A stretch of 64,000 bases of DNA from Epithemia pelagica. Its lineage: Eukaryota > Bacillariophyta > Bacillariophyceae > Surirellales > Surirellaceae. The position numbers and the translations under genes were made by a program. Positions 53,476-63,015 of this stretch are shown one piece after another (within the stretch, counting starts at the first letter, position 1; each line of letters begins with the position of its first letter). The stretch lies in assembly GCA_946965045.2 (NCBI GenBank), contig OX337229.1, positions 186,001 through 250,000 on the forward strand, given 5' to 3'. The notes beneath the pieces were generated by a model. The model had not been told where the DNA came from. It saw nothing but the letters and a program-made list of their open reading frames with translations, and searched no databases.

Positions 53476-54453
53476 ATGGCAAGGTGTTGCCTTTCCTGTC
53501 ACCCCCCCCCTCACATGCTCTTTCATGGCTTGGAGATGCTGGGCCGGGTTGCTGGAGCTCCGGACAACGCGTACCGTCGTTTCATTTCGTTCTACGGTAC
53601 GGATCCACTCGTAGTTGCTATCCTATGGCTAGAGCTACAGAATTGGATCACACAGCTGAATGGCTGTGTCCTTAATCATCTATTTTGGTCTCTTTATTTT
53701 CTAAAGAACTATGGGACAGAGGCCCAACATGCTGCTGTGTTCCATGTCGATGAGAAAACACTTCGAAAATGGGTGTGGTTCATTCTCAAAGGAATGACCA
53801 CACTCCGCGTACAATTTGTAAGTTCTGTGGTCAGTGACATTCTAACTCCCCCACGAAATCCCCCACTCACCAATTTTTTCTCTACCTGTTTCTGTACACA
53901 GATAAGATTGGGTAACCGCTTCATGCGAGACACCCACCAGCGTTCAGCGCTGGTCGTAGATGGAACCGACTATAGAATCTTCGAGCCTAGGGCACTAGGT
54001 TTTAACCCTGGTTGGTTTTCGCACAAATTTCGTGGTCCGGGTGTCCGTTGGGAGGTAGCCACGTGTATTAACACGGGTTGGATAGTTTGGATCCACGGCC
54101 CTTTCCCTTGCGGGACCTACTCGGATCTTCGTATTTATCGCATGGCCTTGAAGACCCACTTGCTTCCTGGGGAGCGTGTGGTAGCGGATGGAACGTACAA
54201 AGACCCTACCGTCATTCTCAAACAACAAGCTCGGAATCCCGAACACGCACGTGAGATGGCCCTTGCTCGCTCTCGCCATGAGATCGTCAACGGACGATTC
54301 AAGGACTTCGGTGCGCTCTCTCAAGTTTTTCGTCATGACCGAAACAAGCACCGCTTTGTATTTACTCCTATTGCTGTCATCACACAGCTAGAAATCATGA
54401 CTGGGGGTGCACCTTTCGACATCACCGCTCAGCACAACCATGCTCTCGCCTAA
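53476..54453 (+). CDS. PIF/Harbinger DDE transposase
   Basis: The first in-frame ATG is at 53476; the true start may lie in an earlier exon. A likely 84-bp intron (53818-53901, GTAAGT...ACACAG) is a multiple of three and would join RVQF to IRLGNRFMRD. The catalytic domain shows ALVVDGTDYRIFEP (first Asp), CGTYSDLRIYRMAL (second Asp), RVVADGTYKDP and SRHEIVNGRFKDFGAL (Glu), the DDE_4 pattern. The N-terminal part has FISFYGTDPLVVAILWLEL and TLRKWVWFILKGM helices, as in related transposases. With the second gene, these proteins excise and insert the element. No inactivating change is seen in this gene. Confidence 0.85.
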   Translation: MARCCLSCHPPPHMLFHGLEMLGRVAGAPDNAYRRFISFYGTDPLVVAILWLELQNWITQLNGCVLNHLFWSLYFLKNYGTEAQHAAVFHVDEKTLRKWVWFILKGMTTLRVQFVSSVVSDILTPPRNPPLTNFFSTCFCTQIRLGNRFMRDTHQRSALVVDGTDYRIFEPRALGFNPGWFSHKFRGPGVRWEVATCINTGWIVWIHGPFPCGTYSDLRIYRMALKTHLLPGERVVADGTYKDPTVILKQQARNPEHAREMALARSRHEIVNGRFKDFGALSQVFRHDRNKHRFVFTPIAVITQLEIMTGGAPFDITAQHNHALA

Positions 54454-55024
54454 ATGCATGGTCTCTAGATCACTTGAGATTGCATCTAGCTAGATTGCCA
54501 TTCGACCTTTAGAGTCTAGAGTGGCCATAATCATTCTGCTAGTAGACATCATACATGCTATGTGTCCTTATGCATTTTCTACGTAGCTACTACTCCTCTA
54601 GTACTACTCCTACTCTAGGAGTACAAGGGCAAGTCAAGTAGTGGGTAGCTACCCGTAATGCCTTGTTACTTACTCCTTCTGTCAGACGTCAGTGATATAT
54701 TCACTGACATGATGTCAGTCGGATTTCAGACGAACTGAAATGAAAGATCGGAGCTAAAGTTAACTGCTTACTAGTTCATTCGCACCACAGACTGTATTTC
54801 TAAAAAACCAAGAGGAGACTTGATGTGATTGCAATCTCATCTATGTATTGGCTACTCTCTCTAGTCTTCTATGCAATACCAGTCGTGGTGATTCTAAAGG
54901 GGCCCATAGTTCCGCAAGTAAACAACTATTTAGAACAATTTGTTAAACTAGGGCTGCGGCAAGGACGAAGGTGACCTTATCATAGCATCAGCTTCATGGC
55001 TGTACATCCTGGTCATCTACGTCA
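54454..55024. other. Right subterminal region of the Harbinger element
   Basis: Non-coding; includes tactcctctagtactactcctactctag-type repeats near 54590-54625 and the inverted AAGGTCACCTT near 54970. Confidence 0.6.
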
Positions 55025-55037
55025 TTCCCGTACCTTC
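55025..55037 (-). repeat. Right terminal inverted repeat
   Basis: TTCCCGTACCTTC, the reverse complement of the left end; the next three bases are CAG. Confidence 0.9.
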
Positions 55038-55040
55038 CAG
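55038..55040. repeat. Target-site duplication CAG, right
   Basis: Matches 51062-51064; followed by gtatggcatgg exactly as at the empty site 62393. Confidence 0.85.
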
Positions 55041-55670
55041 GTATGGCATGGAGACTTCGGTCTCTGTGCCATTGGGGAAGAGTGCCATAGTTGCCCCTGG
55101 AGAATCCATTGATTCCTCCGCTTCCCTACCCGCTGTACTTGTGGCCGCGTTGACGACGCCAGCGGGCTTGCGGGAGAGATGCCATCTCTTCTTACCAAGA
55201 GCCACACAAAAGAACTTGCGCCGACACACTATACTCCTACGCATTGAAAAAGTCTAAAAGTTGGAGCATACTTTCAGCAGGACGCGTTCGACAATGAATA
55301 CTGTTATGGAGGACTACATCATCTACATAACTTCTTCTTCTTTTTCTTCCACCGGATGCAGTCTGTCGGATCGGGGTGACTCCCCCCAACACACACACAC
55401 AAGAAAGGAATCTACCTCGTTTGGTCTCCCATGGTCATGCGCTCGTGACCATGGAATCGGCCGTACCATTTCTCTTGGCGTACGATTGTGGCGGGGGGAT
55501 GTTGCGGTTGTTGTTGTGTTTTGCATGGTACTTCACTCAACGACGACAACGACGACAACACGGTCCATGGCAGGACTCTCGGCTGCTCCAGGCTTGGCAT
55601 GCAACCAACCGAAACTCGATTCTTCTTGTATGAATTCATGTCTTCATTCTTGTCTGTCGTCGTCGTGTTA
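55041..55670. other. Continuation of unit 1 after the transposon, no gene recognised
   Basis: Matches 62393-63015 and, inverted, 8287-8705. A plus frame (55376-55633) differs from its unit 2 counterpart by one 9-bp in-frame indel but has no recognisable domain. Confidence 0.5.
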
Positions 55671-56620
55671 GATTTGATATTCCAATTCTCCCGATTTGAG
55701 TTCCATCCATTCTGAATCCGCCCGTCGCAATCGTTTCAATTCTTGTGTCTTGGTGTGAATCGTGGCTTGCAAGTGCTGCAATTGCTGTTTGGTTTCCTCC
55801 ACTTGGTGGCCCAACCAAACCAATTCTTGTTCCAAGACGTAGCCTTGTCGTTCGCCGGGAACGTGTCCCCCGTGGCCCCGGCTAATTGATAATTCACCAG
55901 ACTGCCGGCCACACTGGGAGCGTGTTTGGCATACCACGAAGTGCGGGGCAAACTGTTGGTACCGGCTTCCTGGACGCGGACCGTTCCATTCCACAGTCCG
56001 TCGCGACGCAATGCATTGAGAACGTGCAAATTTTCGGCGGCCAAGGGATTGGCGGTGAAATTTTCGCGTTCCAACAAGTGACGATTCAAAATGATCCAAA
56101 CGTGTTGGACCGGTGGTTCGGGAAGAGCCTGGTACAAAAGCCTTGCTCATGTTGGCCAACCGGGTTTCCTTTTGACTTTTGCAGGGACGATCATGTTGCA
56201 TGTCCGGTTGAATCCGGGCATGCAAACACATGTAGCCAGTTGGAGGCGGCGAACCAGCCGCCAATGGTGGTGTTTCAAGCATGCGAGTCTGGGTGGATTG
56301 AATCATTTGTGCCAGGTCCGGGTGCGGTCGAAAGGCGCCGTGCATCAGGGCCAAATCGGCCTTGTGTCGGCCATGCTCTTGAGGTTGATTGAAAAGGCCC
56401 TTGGTATACTGCTTGTAGGCGACAAAGAGTTTGGTTTGTTTCCCGTAGCCATAGGGCAAGGTGGGATTGTCCGAATTCATCGGCCACTGACTGTTGGATC
56501 GCATGTGAATGGGGGAGGGATGATGAACCACCAACCGAGGCAGAGGTGGTTTGTTGTTTGTAGTGTTGTTGGTTATACTGTTGGATATCATCGCCGTGGT
56601 GCTCGTATATTGTTATTCCA
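55668..56620 (-). pseudogene. O-fucosyltransferase-like gene fragment, unit 1
   Basis: One frame gives LPYGYGKQTKLFVAYKQYTKG, TGYMCLHARIQPDMQHDRPC and KETRLANMSKA. A frame change near 56140 leads to VQHVWIILNRHLLERENFTA, NPLAAENLHVLNALRRDGLW, NGTVRVQEAGTNSLP and PSVAGSLVNYQLAGATGDTF. These blocks match algal GDP-fucose O-fucosyltransferase-like proteins (the NP.AAENL..L..L..HGLWNGTV pattern). Both N- and C-terminal parts are missing and a short coiled-coil tail follows in another frame. The same frame change is present in the unit 2 copy, so it predates the duplication. Confidence 0.6.
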
Positions 56621-57070
56621 ATGCACAACGTCAAACAATCCTGCTGCGGCGCCGTCTGTTGCCACCACAAGGAAAGAACGCTGAGTTTGGTGCTGCACGT
56701 CAAATTCCACGTATCCTCCGACAATGTGTGTGGCCGCACCATGTTGACCGATACAGGTGGATGAGCCCAAGACGGTGTGCCGTGGAGTCAGAGCTAGATT
56801 ACACTGTTGTGGATTGGGTTGTGGTTGTTGTTGTTGTTGTGGATTGAGTTGTGGTGGTTGTGCTTGGAATTGTGGTTGCACTGGTGGTGATGGTGGTTGT
56901 GGGACCGTCGCAAAGCGATGCAAAATATCTTGGGCGGCATTTCGAATGGTGGGGGCCCTGGGAGAGCCACAGGGAATGGGAATGCTCAAGACCGAATCCA
57001 AGACATAGTGGGCAATCGGAACACGATAGTCGAAACATACTCTCCAGTGTCGTTGTTCGGGTATAGGAGT
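56620..57070 (-). pseudogene. Ectodomain fragment of the PSLEPS membrane protein, unit 1
   Basis: Codes RVPIAHYVLDSVLSIPIPCG, NAAQDILHRFATV, CNLALTPRHTVLGSSTCIGQ and HGAATHIVGGYVEFDVQ, near-identical to the 42180-45476 protein but with a longer Gln/Pro stretch. It lacks signal peptide, stalk and membrane segment and runs into the fucosyltransferase fragment. Confidence 0.8.
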
Positions 57071-57260
57071 ACACAGCGCCACCACACAAGGGGAGGTTCC
57101 TTGTCCTGCGTATTGTTGTTGGAAGGTTGCAAAAAAGGATGATGATAAAGGACAGGAGCGAGGGCGAAACCACTGCATCTCTTTCCTCTCGACCGCTTTC
57201 ATCGAATTTCAAAGAGGCGATCTATCTATCCATCGGACGATCCGACTTTGCCACCTCGTT

Positions 57261-58780
57261 TTACTTGTCAAGACTTTTCCCTTCTTTCTCAAGACTTTTC
57301 CCTTCTTTCTCCACGAACACCCCTTCATAGTACTGAACAGCCTCTTTGCTCCATTGATAATTGTGTCCCAGAGGATCCTGGGTATTGTGCTTGTCAAAGT
57401 TGAAAAAGACAATCTTGTCCTTGATTTGGTCACAAATCCGACATTGTCGATCGCCGTTGAGACCCAAGGGCACCGGATGATTCGATTTACCGCGATAGAA
57501 TAATCTCCTGTACCAAAGCGCAATTTCTTGGGCCTCGGTCCAGTTAAAACTACGATCGTCCTTTACGAAACCGTCCTGACGAATCCGATTGGGTCGATCC
57601 TTGTCGGCACCCAAGGTCGTGTTGGAGGGAACCGTTTTGGAACGGATAAATCCCCATGGTTACGAACCGACCAACGCACCAAATGAGGCATGCGAAAAAA
57701 CAAGTTGCGATACAGCACCGGCATGAAATTGTGCCGATACAGGTATGTTCGATAGGTCAAAGCAATGTCTGTGTTGCTATACAAGACATGGACTTTGGAT
57801 CGCGCCAGAGCGGCAATGTCCCTGCCCGCGTTGGTCATGAAATCAAAGTGTGGTCCCACAGCAGAACTATTCGTAGGATCGGCCGCAAGTCTAGACTCCG
57901 CCTGGATCGAAAGGCCCGTTTGAAACGATGTTGGACGAGGAATCAACGTTCTTTGTGAGGAGTTGTTGGAATCGTTGAGAGCCGTATCGAAAATGTCTTG
58001 ACGCACGTCGTCCGCTGCGACCATGAAAATGTGATCAAAGACTGGAGCGCAATCATCATTATTGTTGTCTCGATGCGATTGATCCAGGCCTTGCAACACA
58101 TAATTGCCCATGCTATGACACATGAGACACTTGTTGGTTGGACCAAACTGTGCCAGCAACTTCGAGAGTCCGCCAAAGGAATGCGCCAAGCGCTGTCCGG
58201 CGAGCGGTGCCAAGGTTTCGCGATCCTCATAATAGTCCAGGGCCGATTGCGTCGTATCCCAAATGACAGGAATGACATTGTGTATGCTCGATTCGGTCGG
58301 GCATTGTATTCCGCAGCCTTGTTCAGGGTCGCTTCCGGAGGGACTGTAAAGCCATGAATGTACAACAAGATTGGACGATTGTTTGTGCTGTCCTCATCAT
58401 TTAGGCGACGGATAATTTCCGTCGCATTTCCATCATTGTCGCCAGAAAACAAGACCTGGCCTTGAAATTCAGGAACAGGCGAGCGAGGAGAGTCCTTGTT
58501 TTCTTTCTTCGTGGGTTCTGGGAATTCCAAGATACAGGGATAGTCCAAACTTTTGGAATTGCTAGAAAAGGTGACGATATTGGAGGCATGCCGTTCTCCC
58601 ACACCCACCACGACATAAGGCAAATACCAGTTTGCCGGATCGGTTGTATCTCCATGAGTATCGGCGCTCTGGATCCTATTAGTATGGAATGCATTGTCCC
58701 CAGTACCACTCACACCATCATCAGGGCAACGACGGCAGAAAATGGGAACAAACCAATCCAGAGCAAAATCTGTTTCGCAT
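57261..58780 (-). pseudogene. Alpha/beta-hydrolase pseudogene, copy B (inverted relative to copy A)
   Basis: Starts at the ATG 58780 (MDAKQILLWIGLFPFSAVVA) and meets a stop shortly after. Downstream frames carry LEFPEP...VPEFQGQVLFSG and LLYIHGFTVPPEATLNKAAE (intact where copy A is broken). Two extra bases near 58279-58284 shift the frame at PNRAYTMS. The next frame has APLAGQRLAHSFGGLSKLLA, LMCHSMGNYVLQ (nucleophile Ser) and DFMTNAGRDIAALARSK. A further shift leads to DKDRPNRIRQDGF and FFNFDKHNTQDPLGHNYQWS. A 23-bp block is tandemly duplicated at the 3' end (57268-57313). Confidence 0.75.
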
Positions 58781-59087
58781 CCATTATGGTTTCTGTGTCG
58801 CTGCTACTTCTTATGACTTCTTTGACCGCTTCTGTCGTTGTGCTTTCGACAACTCCTGGTCACGATCGTTTCTTCATACGGCATCGATATCCCATCTGGA
58901 ATATGGATTCTTGGTATGTTGAAGATTTTGGGATCTTTTTGTTGCCGGGACAGCGTTTTTCTCAGTCGTGTGTGGTCAGTGCTTTTGGATGCCCTCGATA
59001 GATATGCTATCTACCCCAACCAAAACGACCATGCTGAGTATCTGAGCGGCATCGGCTGAACAAAAAAGGCCACCTTCTATATCCACA

Positions 59088-59124
<37 letters not shown>

Positions 59125-59367
59125 CGAACACATGGGCAAAAGAGAGTCCCAGCAGTCCTGCTCGTACTCGATATAATGATTTGGATGGGAACCAAAGATC
59201 CTTTTGTTGTTCTTCAAATAGTTGTTGTTGAAATAGTGTACGGCACACGATGAGAGTCTCCTAGAGAAGTACGTGTGCCTCTTGCGGACATGAGAAACCG
59301 AGTCGTGTACCATGAATAGACTTAAACCGGCTCGTTTCGATCGTTCTATATATGGACTGTGAAAATC
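58781..59367. other. Spacer with CT microsatellite at the start of unit 2
   Basis: Contains the rest of the inverted hydrolase segment (to ~59000), a (CT)n run at 59089-59120 and, from ~59285, the beginning of the directly repeated unit 2. No gene seen. Confidence 0.55.
59089..59120. repeat. (CT)n microsatellite
   Basis: About 16 uninterrupted CT dinucleotides. Confidence 0.95.
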
Positions 59368-60786
59368 TCAACAGTAGACATAGGTATGATGTCCCTTGGC
59401 TCGTCTACTTGATCGTTGTCGTCGTTGTCCAGATCCTTGTGATGGCGGTGATGATCTTGGACTTGTGGCGGTGCTGTTGTTGGTGGTGTGATTCTGGGAA
59501 TGAATGGTAGATCCATATCCTCGTCGTCGTTGCCACACGAGAAATGGCCTGGAAGAAGAAGAAGAAGAAGAAGAGGGCCCACCAAATGAGTTCCAAGACG
59601 AGGAAGTAGATGCCGTGGCAGTGGTGGTGACAGTCGCTACGGATCCATTGCCAGACGAAGAAGTGGTTCCAACGGCCGATGGACGTGTCCTGGATCGAGG
59701 AATGACACGATTGTCTTGTTCTTGTTGTGGTTGCTGTTGATGTTGATGATGATGTACGGTCAAAACATTGGGTTGGCCATGACTGGACTGACAAGAGGAT
59801 GGACTGGAGCCATGAGGGCGAACCCACGGGCCACCCATGCGACTGGGGCTTGGGTTTTTGGTGGTGGTCGAGGCGGCAGCGGTGGCATCCGCAACCGAGG
59901 TTGCTTTGGATGTGACCCAAGTACGACACCAATGAGAAGAACCAGCATTAGGTCGACTTGCACAGGAATGCCCCGCAACGGTCCTGTTGCGCCTACGAGA
60001 CGACCCTTGTGAAGGACTAGAAAAAGAAGAAGGTGGACCCCCAGGGCACTGTCGTGGGGAACCATGGCAGCGTCCCATTCGTCGTCGTCCTGGATGTTGT
60101 TGTTGCTTTGCTGGAGGAAACGATGAAACCTGATGTGGCACGGTTGGACTGGGTGATGATGTTGTGGTGGTTGTGGTCGTCATGGTCGTTTCCAAGGTGG
60201 ATTCTGTGCTGGTGATTGTGGAATGATCATTTTCATCATCTTCTTCTTGTGGATCGCTTTCGCTTTCTTTGTCTTCTTCCGGTACACTCGGGGGAAGAAT
60301 GGAAAATGGTGGGAGGACAACAATCTCCGGTTCTTCTTGTGCTTCTGGTGAGTCATTATCAACAACAGGAGCCACGTAAATCTCGGGTTCTTCCAAAGAG
60401 GCCTTGTGGGTTGCTTTTTCTTGTTGTTGTTTTCCAGCAGTGCGAGGAGTCGTCGTCGTCGTTGTTCTTTCTCGTTTCAAATGGAATCGAGCCGGAATCA
60501 CCACCACTGTTGTTCCCCAGGAACCATTCACGTCGACGACGACGATGATGATGATCCTGATCCGCATGAGACACTGTTGTTGGTGTCGTCGAATCATCCA
60601 AAGGTATCCTGTGACTTTCAAAGGTGGACAACACACTATTCGGGGGAACAAAGAGAATTGGATACAACCAAGTTTGTAGCGTAGGTTGATGGATGAGTCG
60701 AGTCGGTGCGCTCCTTCGCCATGGTGGATTGTTGTTGTTTTGGCTTTTGATACTTTTCTGTTGTCCGCAGGAAGAAACATGGCCAT
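59368..60786 (-). CDS. Low-complexity Ser/Thr/Gln-rich protein, open copy
   Basis: 472 residues from the ATG at 60786 (MAMFLPADNRKVSKAKTTTI). The only regular segments are EEPEIYVAPVVDNDSPEAQE, EPEIVVLPPFSILPPSVPEE and a Cys/Gly/Arg stretch (RRRMGRCHGSPRQCPGG) in the middle. The rest is Ser, Thr, Gln, Arg and His runs. No domain or membrane segment is recognised. Between about residues 50 and 75 its frame differs from the damaged copy because of a ~32-bp insertion, so even this copy may be altered. It diverges from the coiled-coil gene with ~390 bp between starts, and a stub of it accompanies copy 1 of that gene. Confidence 0.45.
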   Translation of the reverse strand: MAMFLPADNRKVSKAKTTTIHHGEGAHRLDSSINLRYKLGCIQFSLFPRIVCCPPLKVTGYLWMIRRHQQQCLMRIRIIIIVVVDVNGSWGTTVVVIPARFHLKRERTTTTTTPRTAGKQQQEKATHKASLEEPEIYVAPVVDNDSPEAQEEPEIVVLPPFSILPPSVPEEDKESESDPQEEDDENDHSTITSTESTLETTMTTTTTTTSSPSPTVPHQVSSFPPAKQQQHPGRRRMGRCHGSPRQCPGGPPSSFSSPSQGSSRRRNRTVAGHSCASRPNAGSSHWCRTWVTSKATSVADATAAASTTTKNPSPSRMGGPWVRPHGSSPSSCQSSHGQPNVLTVHHHQHQQQPQQEQDNRVIPRSRTRPSAVGTTSSSGNGSVATVTTTATASTSSSWNSFGGPSSSSSSSSRPFLVWQRRRGYGSTIHSQNHTTNNSTATSPRSSPPSQGSGQRRQRSSRRAKGHHTYVYC

Positions 60787-61172
60787 TTTTCAGGGATTGA
60801 TGCCTTGCTCGTATAGGTAGGAAGTTTGTAGTTTGGCTCCAGCATGTGATTGCCTTTTATGTAGGAGTAGGAAGGATCCATGCCGTCGGAACGTTCCTGT
60901 TGTGCCCTTTTGCGGCCATGTGGTGCGGACCCTCGTCTTGGAACTCCGTTGCCCCCGACGGTTGATTGTTGTGTAGTTGCTGCCATCGGCCCTCGAGGTG
61001 CGTTCAACAAACATTGCCCCGACGCGTTCGTATAAACCGACCCCGCTGCCTCGCAATCTCCATGGTCCGATCGCCAAACAACACGAAACGCCAACAACAA
61101 CAACAACACGCGACACGCAACAATCCAACACGCACAAAAACAAAATACGATTGACCAAAAATACGATTGACC
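60787..61172. other. Probable shared promoter region of the divergent module genes
   Basis: Conserved with 49353-49740 and 9916-10290. No clear core promoter element was identified; bidirectional activity is inferred from position and conservation. Confidence 0.4.
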
Positions 61173-62123
61173 ATGATGATGTGTGATTGTGATTACTGTT
61201 ACGAAAAGATGATCAGCTCCGAATGGGCTCTGTTAGTTGCTCCTTTTGTGACTCTCATACTGTGTTACGGTGTCGCTGATGTCCTCGATGAGGCGAAACT
61301 TATCGTCCAACACCTGTTTCGGGTCATTTTCAATAAGAAAAGTCGTACTACAAGTAGCGAGCACGCGGAGCTTCGACACGAACATGCGGAGCTTCGACAG
61401 CTTCGACACGACAAAGCTCAGCTTCAACAACAGCTGGCCATTGCCGAAGCAAAGCTTGCTGCGAAGAACTGCAAGAATGGTCGGCAGGAAGATGGAGAGA
61501 TGGAGATTCGCGATCGCGAGGAGGCGGTCGACGTCGACACTGTTGCTGTTCTGCCTTGCGAGTTCGACGCTGACTTGGACTTCCCTCCTCTCGCACTCGC
61601 ACTCGCAGAGGATCTCGAGGACGACGAGGAGACCCCTCCAGTCGACCGTCATGAGCCTGAGCCCGAGCCCTTGCTCATCCCTGACAACGACGACGACGAG
61701 ATCACTTTGGGGCACGACTCACCCCCTCGAAACTCCACCCCTTCTTTCATGGTCGCCAACCCTCCTTCCCCCACCCCCACCCCCACCCAAAAAGATACCT
61801 CGCCCTCGCCTCACATTGACGAGAATGCCCCCCAAAGCGTGATCGAGAGTTCCTCCGGCCCCGAGAACTCCCCGCGTTTGGGTAGGATCCTTACTGTTGC
61901 CTACTCCAACAGGGCACGCCGAATGGTGCACGTTCGACGATCCGCTCGTCTTTTGTCCGCGGGTACGGGTAGTGGTGGAGTTGAAAAAAATCCAAAAAAC
62001 CCAGAAAAAGCAAAAAAATCCAAAAAAACCAGAAAAAGCAAAAAAATCCAAAAAAAAACCAGAAAAATAACTTGTCGGTTGTCGGTTGCCAGTGGTACGT
62101 GCGCACAGTCCTGTCGGATGTGA
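61173..62123 (+). CDS. Membrane-anchored coiled-coil protein with acidic linker and Lys-rich tail, copy 3
   Basis: 316 residues from the ATG at 61173 (MMMCDCDYCYEK). Same order as copy 1: membrane segment WALLVAPFVTLILCYGVADV, HAELR coiled coil, QQQLAIAEAKLAAKNCKNGR, acidic linker, Pro-rich NSTPSFMVANPPSPTPTPTQ, conserved GRILTVAYSNRARRMVHVRR and SARLLSAG, Lys-rich repeat tail. Relative to copy 1 it has gains such as LALALA versus LALA and PEPEP versus PEP, and loses Glu codons, all in multiples of three. Function unknown; no family recognised. Confidence 0.7.
   Translation: MMMCDCDYCYEKMISSEWALLVAPFVTLILCYGVADVLDEAKLIVQHLFRVIFNKKSRTTSSEHAELRHEHAELRQLRHDKAQLQQQLAIAEAKLAAKNCKNGRQEDGEMEIRDREEAVDVDTVAVLPCEFDADLDFPPLALALAEDLEDDEETPPVDRHEPEPEPLLIPDNDDDEITLGHDSPPRNSTPSFMVANPPSPTPTPTQKDTSPSPHIDENAPQSVIESSSGPENSPRLGRILTVAYSNRARRMVHVRRSARLLSAGTGSGGVEKNPKNPEKAKKSKKTRKSKKIQKKTRKITCRLSVASGTCAQSCRM
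61984..62068 (+). repeat. A-rich ~29-bp tandem repeat, copy 3 tail
   Basis: Same units as at 50657-50736; on the opposite strand it reads as Phe-rich peptide in long but spurious frames. Confidence 0.75.
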
Positions 62124-62389
62124 ATCTTTCCTACTCAACCTACTCACTCTACCCCTTCTTCTGTTTCTACCGATTGCTAAATTCTGCTCCTACTCCTACA
62201 TCAGCTGAGTCTAGCTAGAGTCCTTGTCGGAGATGTCCTTGTCGGTGTGACGGTTGTCGGTGTTATTGGGGAAGAGTGCCATAGTTGCCCCTGGAGAATC
62301 CGTTGATTCATCCGCTTCCCTTATTCTAGTGTCGGTTGTCGGTGTTATCACAAAATCCTGGTGGCACGAGGACTTTGTCCTTGTGTCAT

Positions 62390-62392
62390 CAG
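62390..62392. other. Empty (pre-insertion) site of the Harbinger element
   Basis: gtgtcat-CAG-gtatggcatgg is uninterrupted here. In unit 1 the same flanks are separated by 3973 bp plus a second CAG. Confidence 0.9.
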
Positions 62393-63015
62393 GTATGGCA
62401 TGGAGACTTCGGTCTCTGTGCCATTGGGGAAGAGTGCCATAGTTGCCCCTGGAGAATCCATTGATTCCTCCGCTTCCCTACCCGCTGTACCTGTGGCCGC
62501 GTTGACGACGCCAGCGGGCTTGCGGGAGAGATGCCATCTCTTCTTACCAAGAGCCACACAAAAGAACTTGCGCCGACACACTATACTCCTACGCATTGAA
62601 AAAGACTAAAAGTTGGAGCATACTTTCAGCAGGACGCGTTCGACAATGAATAATGTTATGGAGGACTACAGCATCTACATATCTTCTTCTTCTTCTTTTT
62701 CTTCCACCGGATGCAGTCTGTCGGATCGGGGTGACTCCCCCCAACACACACACACAAGAAAGGAATCTACCTCGTTTGGTCTCCCATGGTCATGCGCTCG
62801 TGACCATGGAATCGGCCGTACCATTTCTCTTGGCGTACGATTGTGGCGGGGGGATGTTGCGGTTGTTGTTGTGTTTTGCATGGTACTTCACTCAACGACG
62901 ACAACACGGTCCATGGCAGGACTCTCGGCTGCTCCAGGCTTGGCATGCAGCCAACCGAAACTCGATTCTTCTTGTATGAATTCATGTCTTCATTCTTGTC
63001 TGTCGTCGTCGTGTT
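62393..63015. other. Unit 2 counterpart of 55041-55670, no gene recognised
   Basis: Near-identical to unit 1 with a 9-bp in-frame difference and several substitutions. Confidence 0.5.

Larger units (their letters stand above)
51065..55037 (+). mobile_element. Complete PIF/Harbinger-type DNA transposon (3973 bp)
   Basis: Ends in inverted repeats GAAGGTACGGGAA (51065-51077 and, inverted, 55025-55037) inside a CAG duplication. A palindrome-like AAGGTCACCTT lies just inside the left end (51077-51087) and again, inverted, at about 54968-54979; related ggtcacc/gtcacctt motifs recur near 53050-53105. It carries a DDE transposase gene (plus) and a second spliced gene (minus), the usual two-gene plan of PIF/Harbinger elements. 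Paralogous segments at 62380-62400 and 8705-8712 lack the insertion. Confidence 0.92.
47700..57080 (+). repeat. Tandem segmental duplication, unit 1 (interrupted by a transposon)
   Basis: 47700-51064 matches 59285-62392, and 55038-56650 matches 62390-64000, both in direct orientation. Removing the 3973-bp Harbinger element makes the two units collinear. The unit ends with a fragment of the PSLEPS gene (to ~57070), as the second unit does at the window end. Confidence 0.85.

Noticed and set aside
61719-62147. Phe/Trp-rich minus-strand frame resembling a membrane protein
   Set aside because: It is the complement of the A-rich tail repeat; similar frames occur opposite the other two copies for the same reason.
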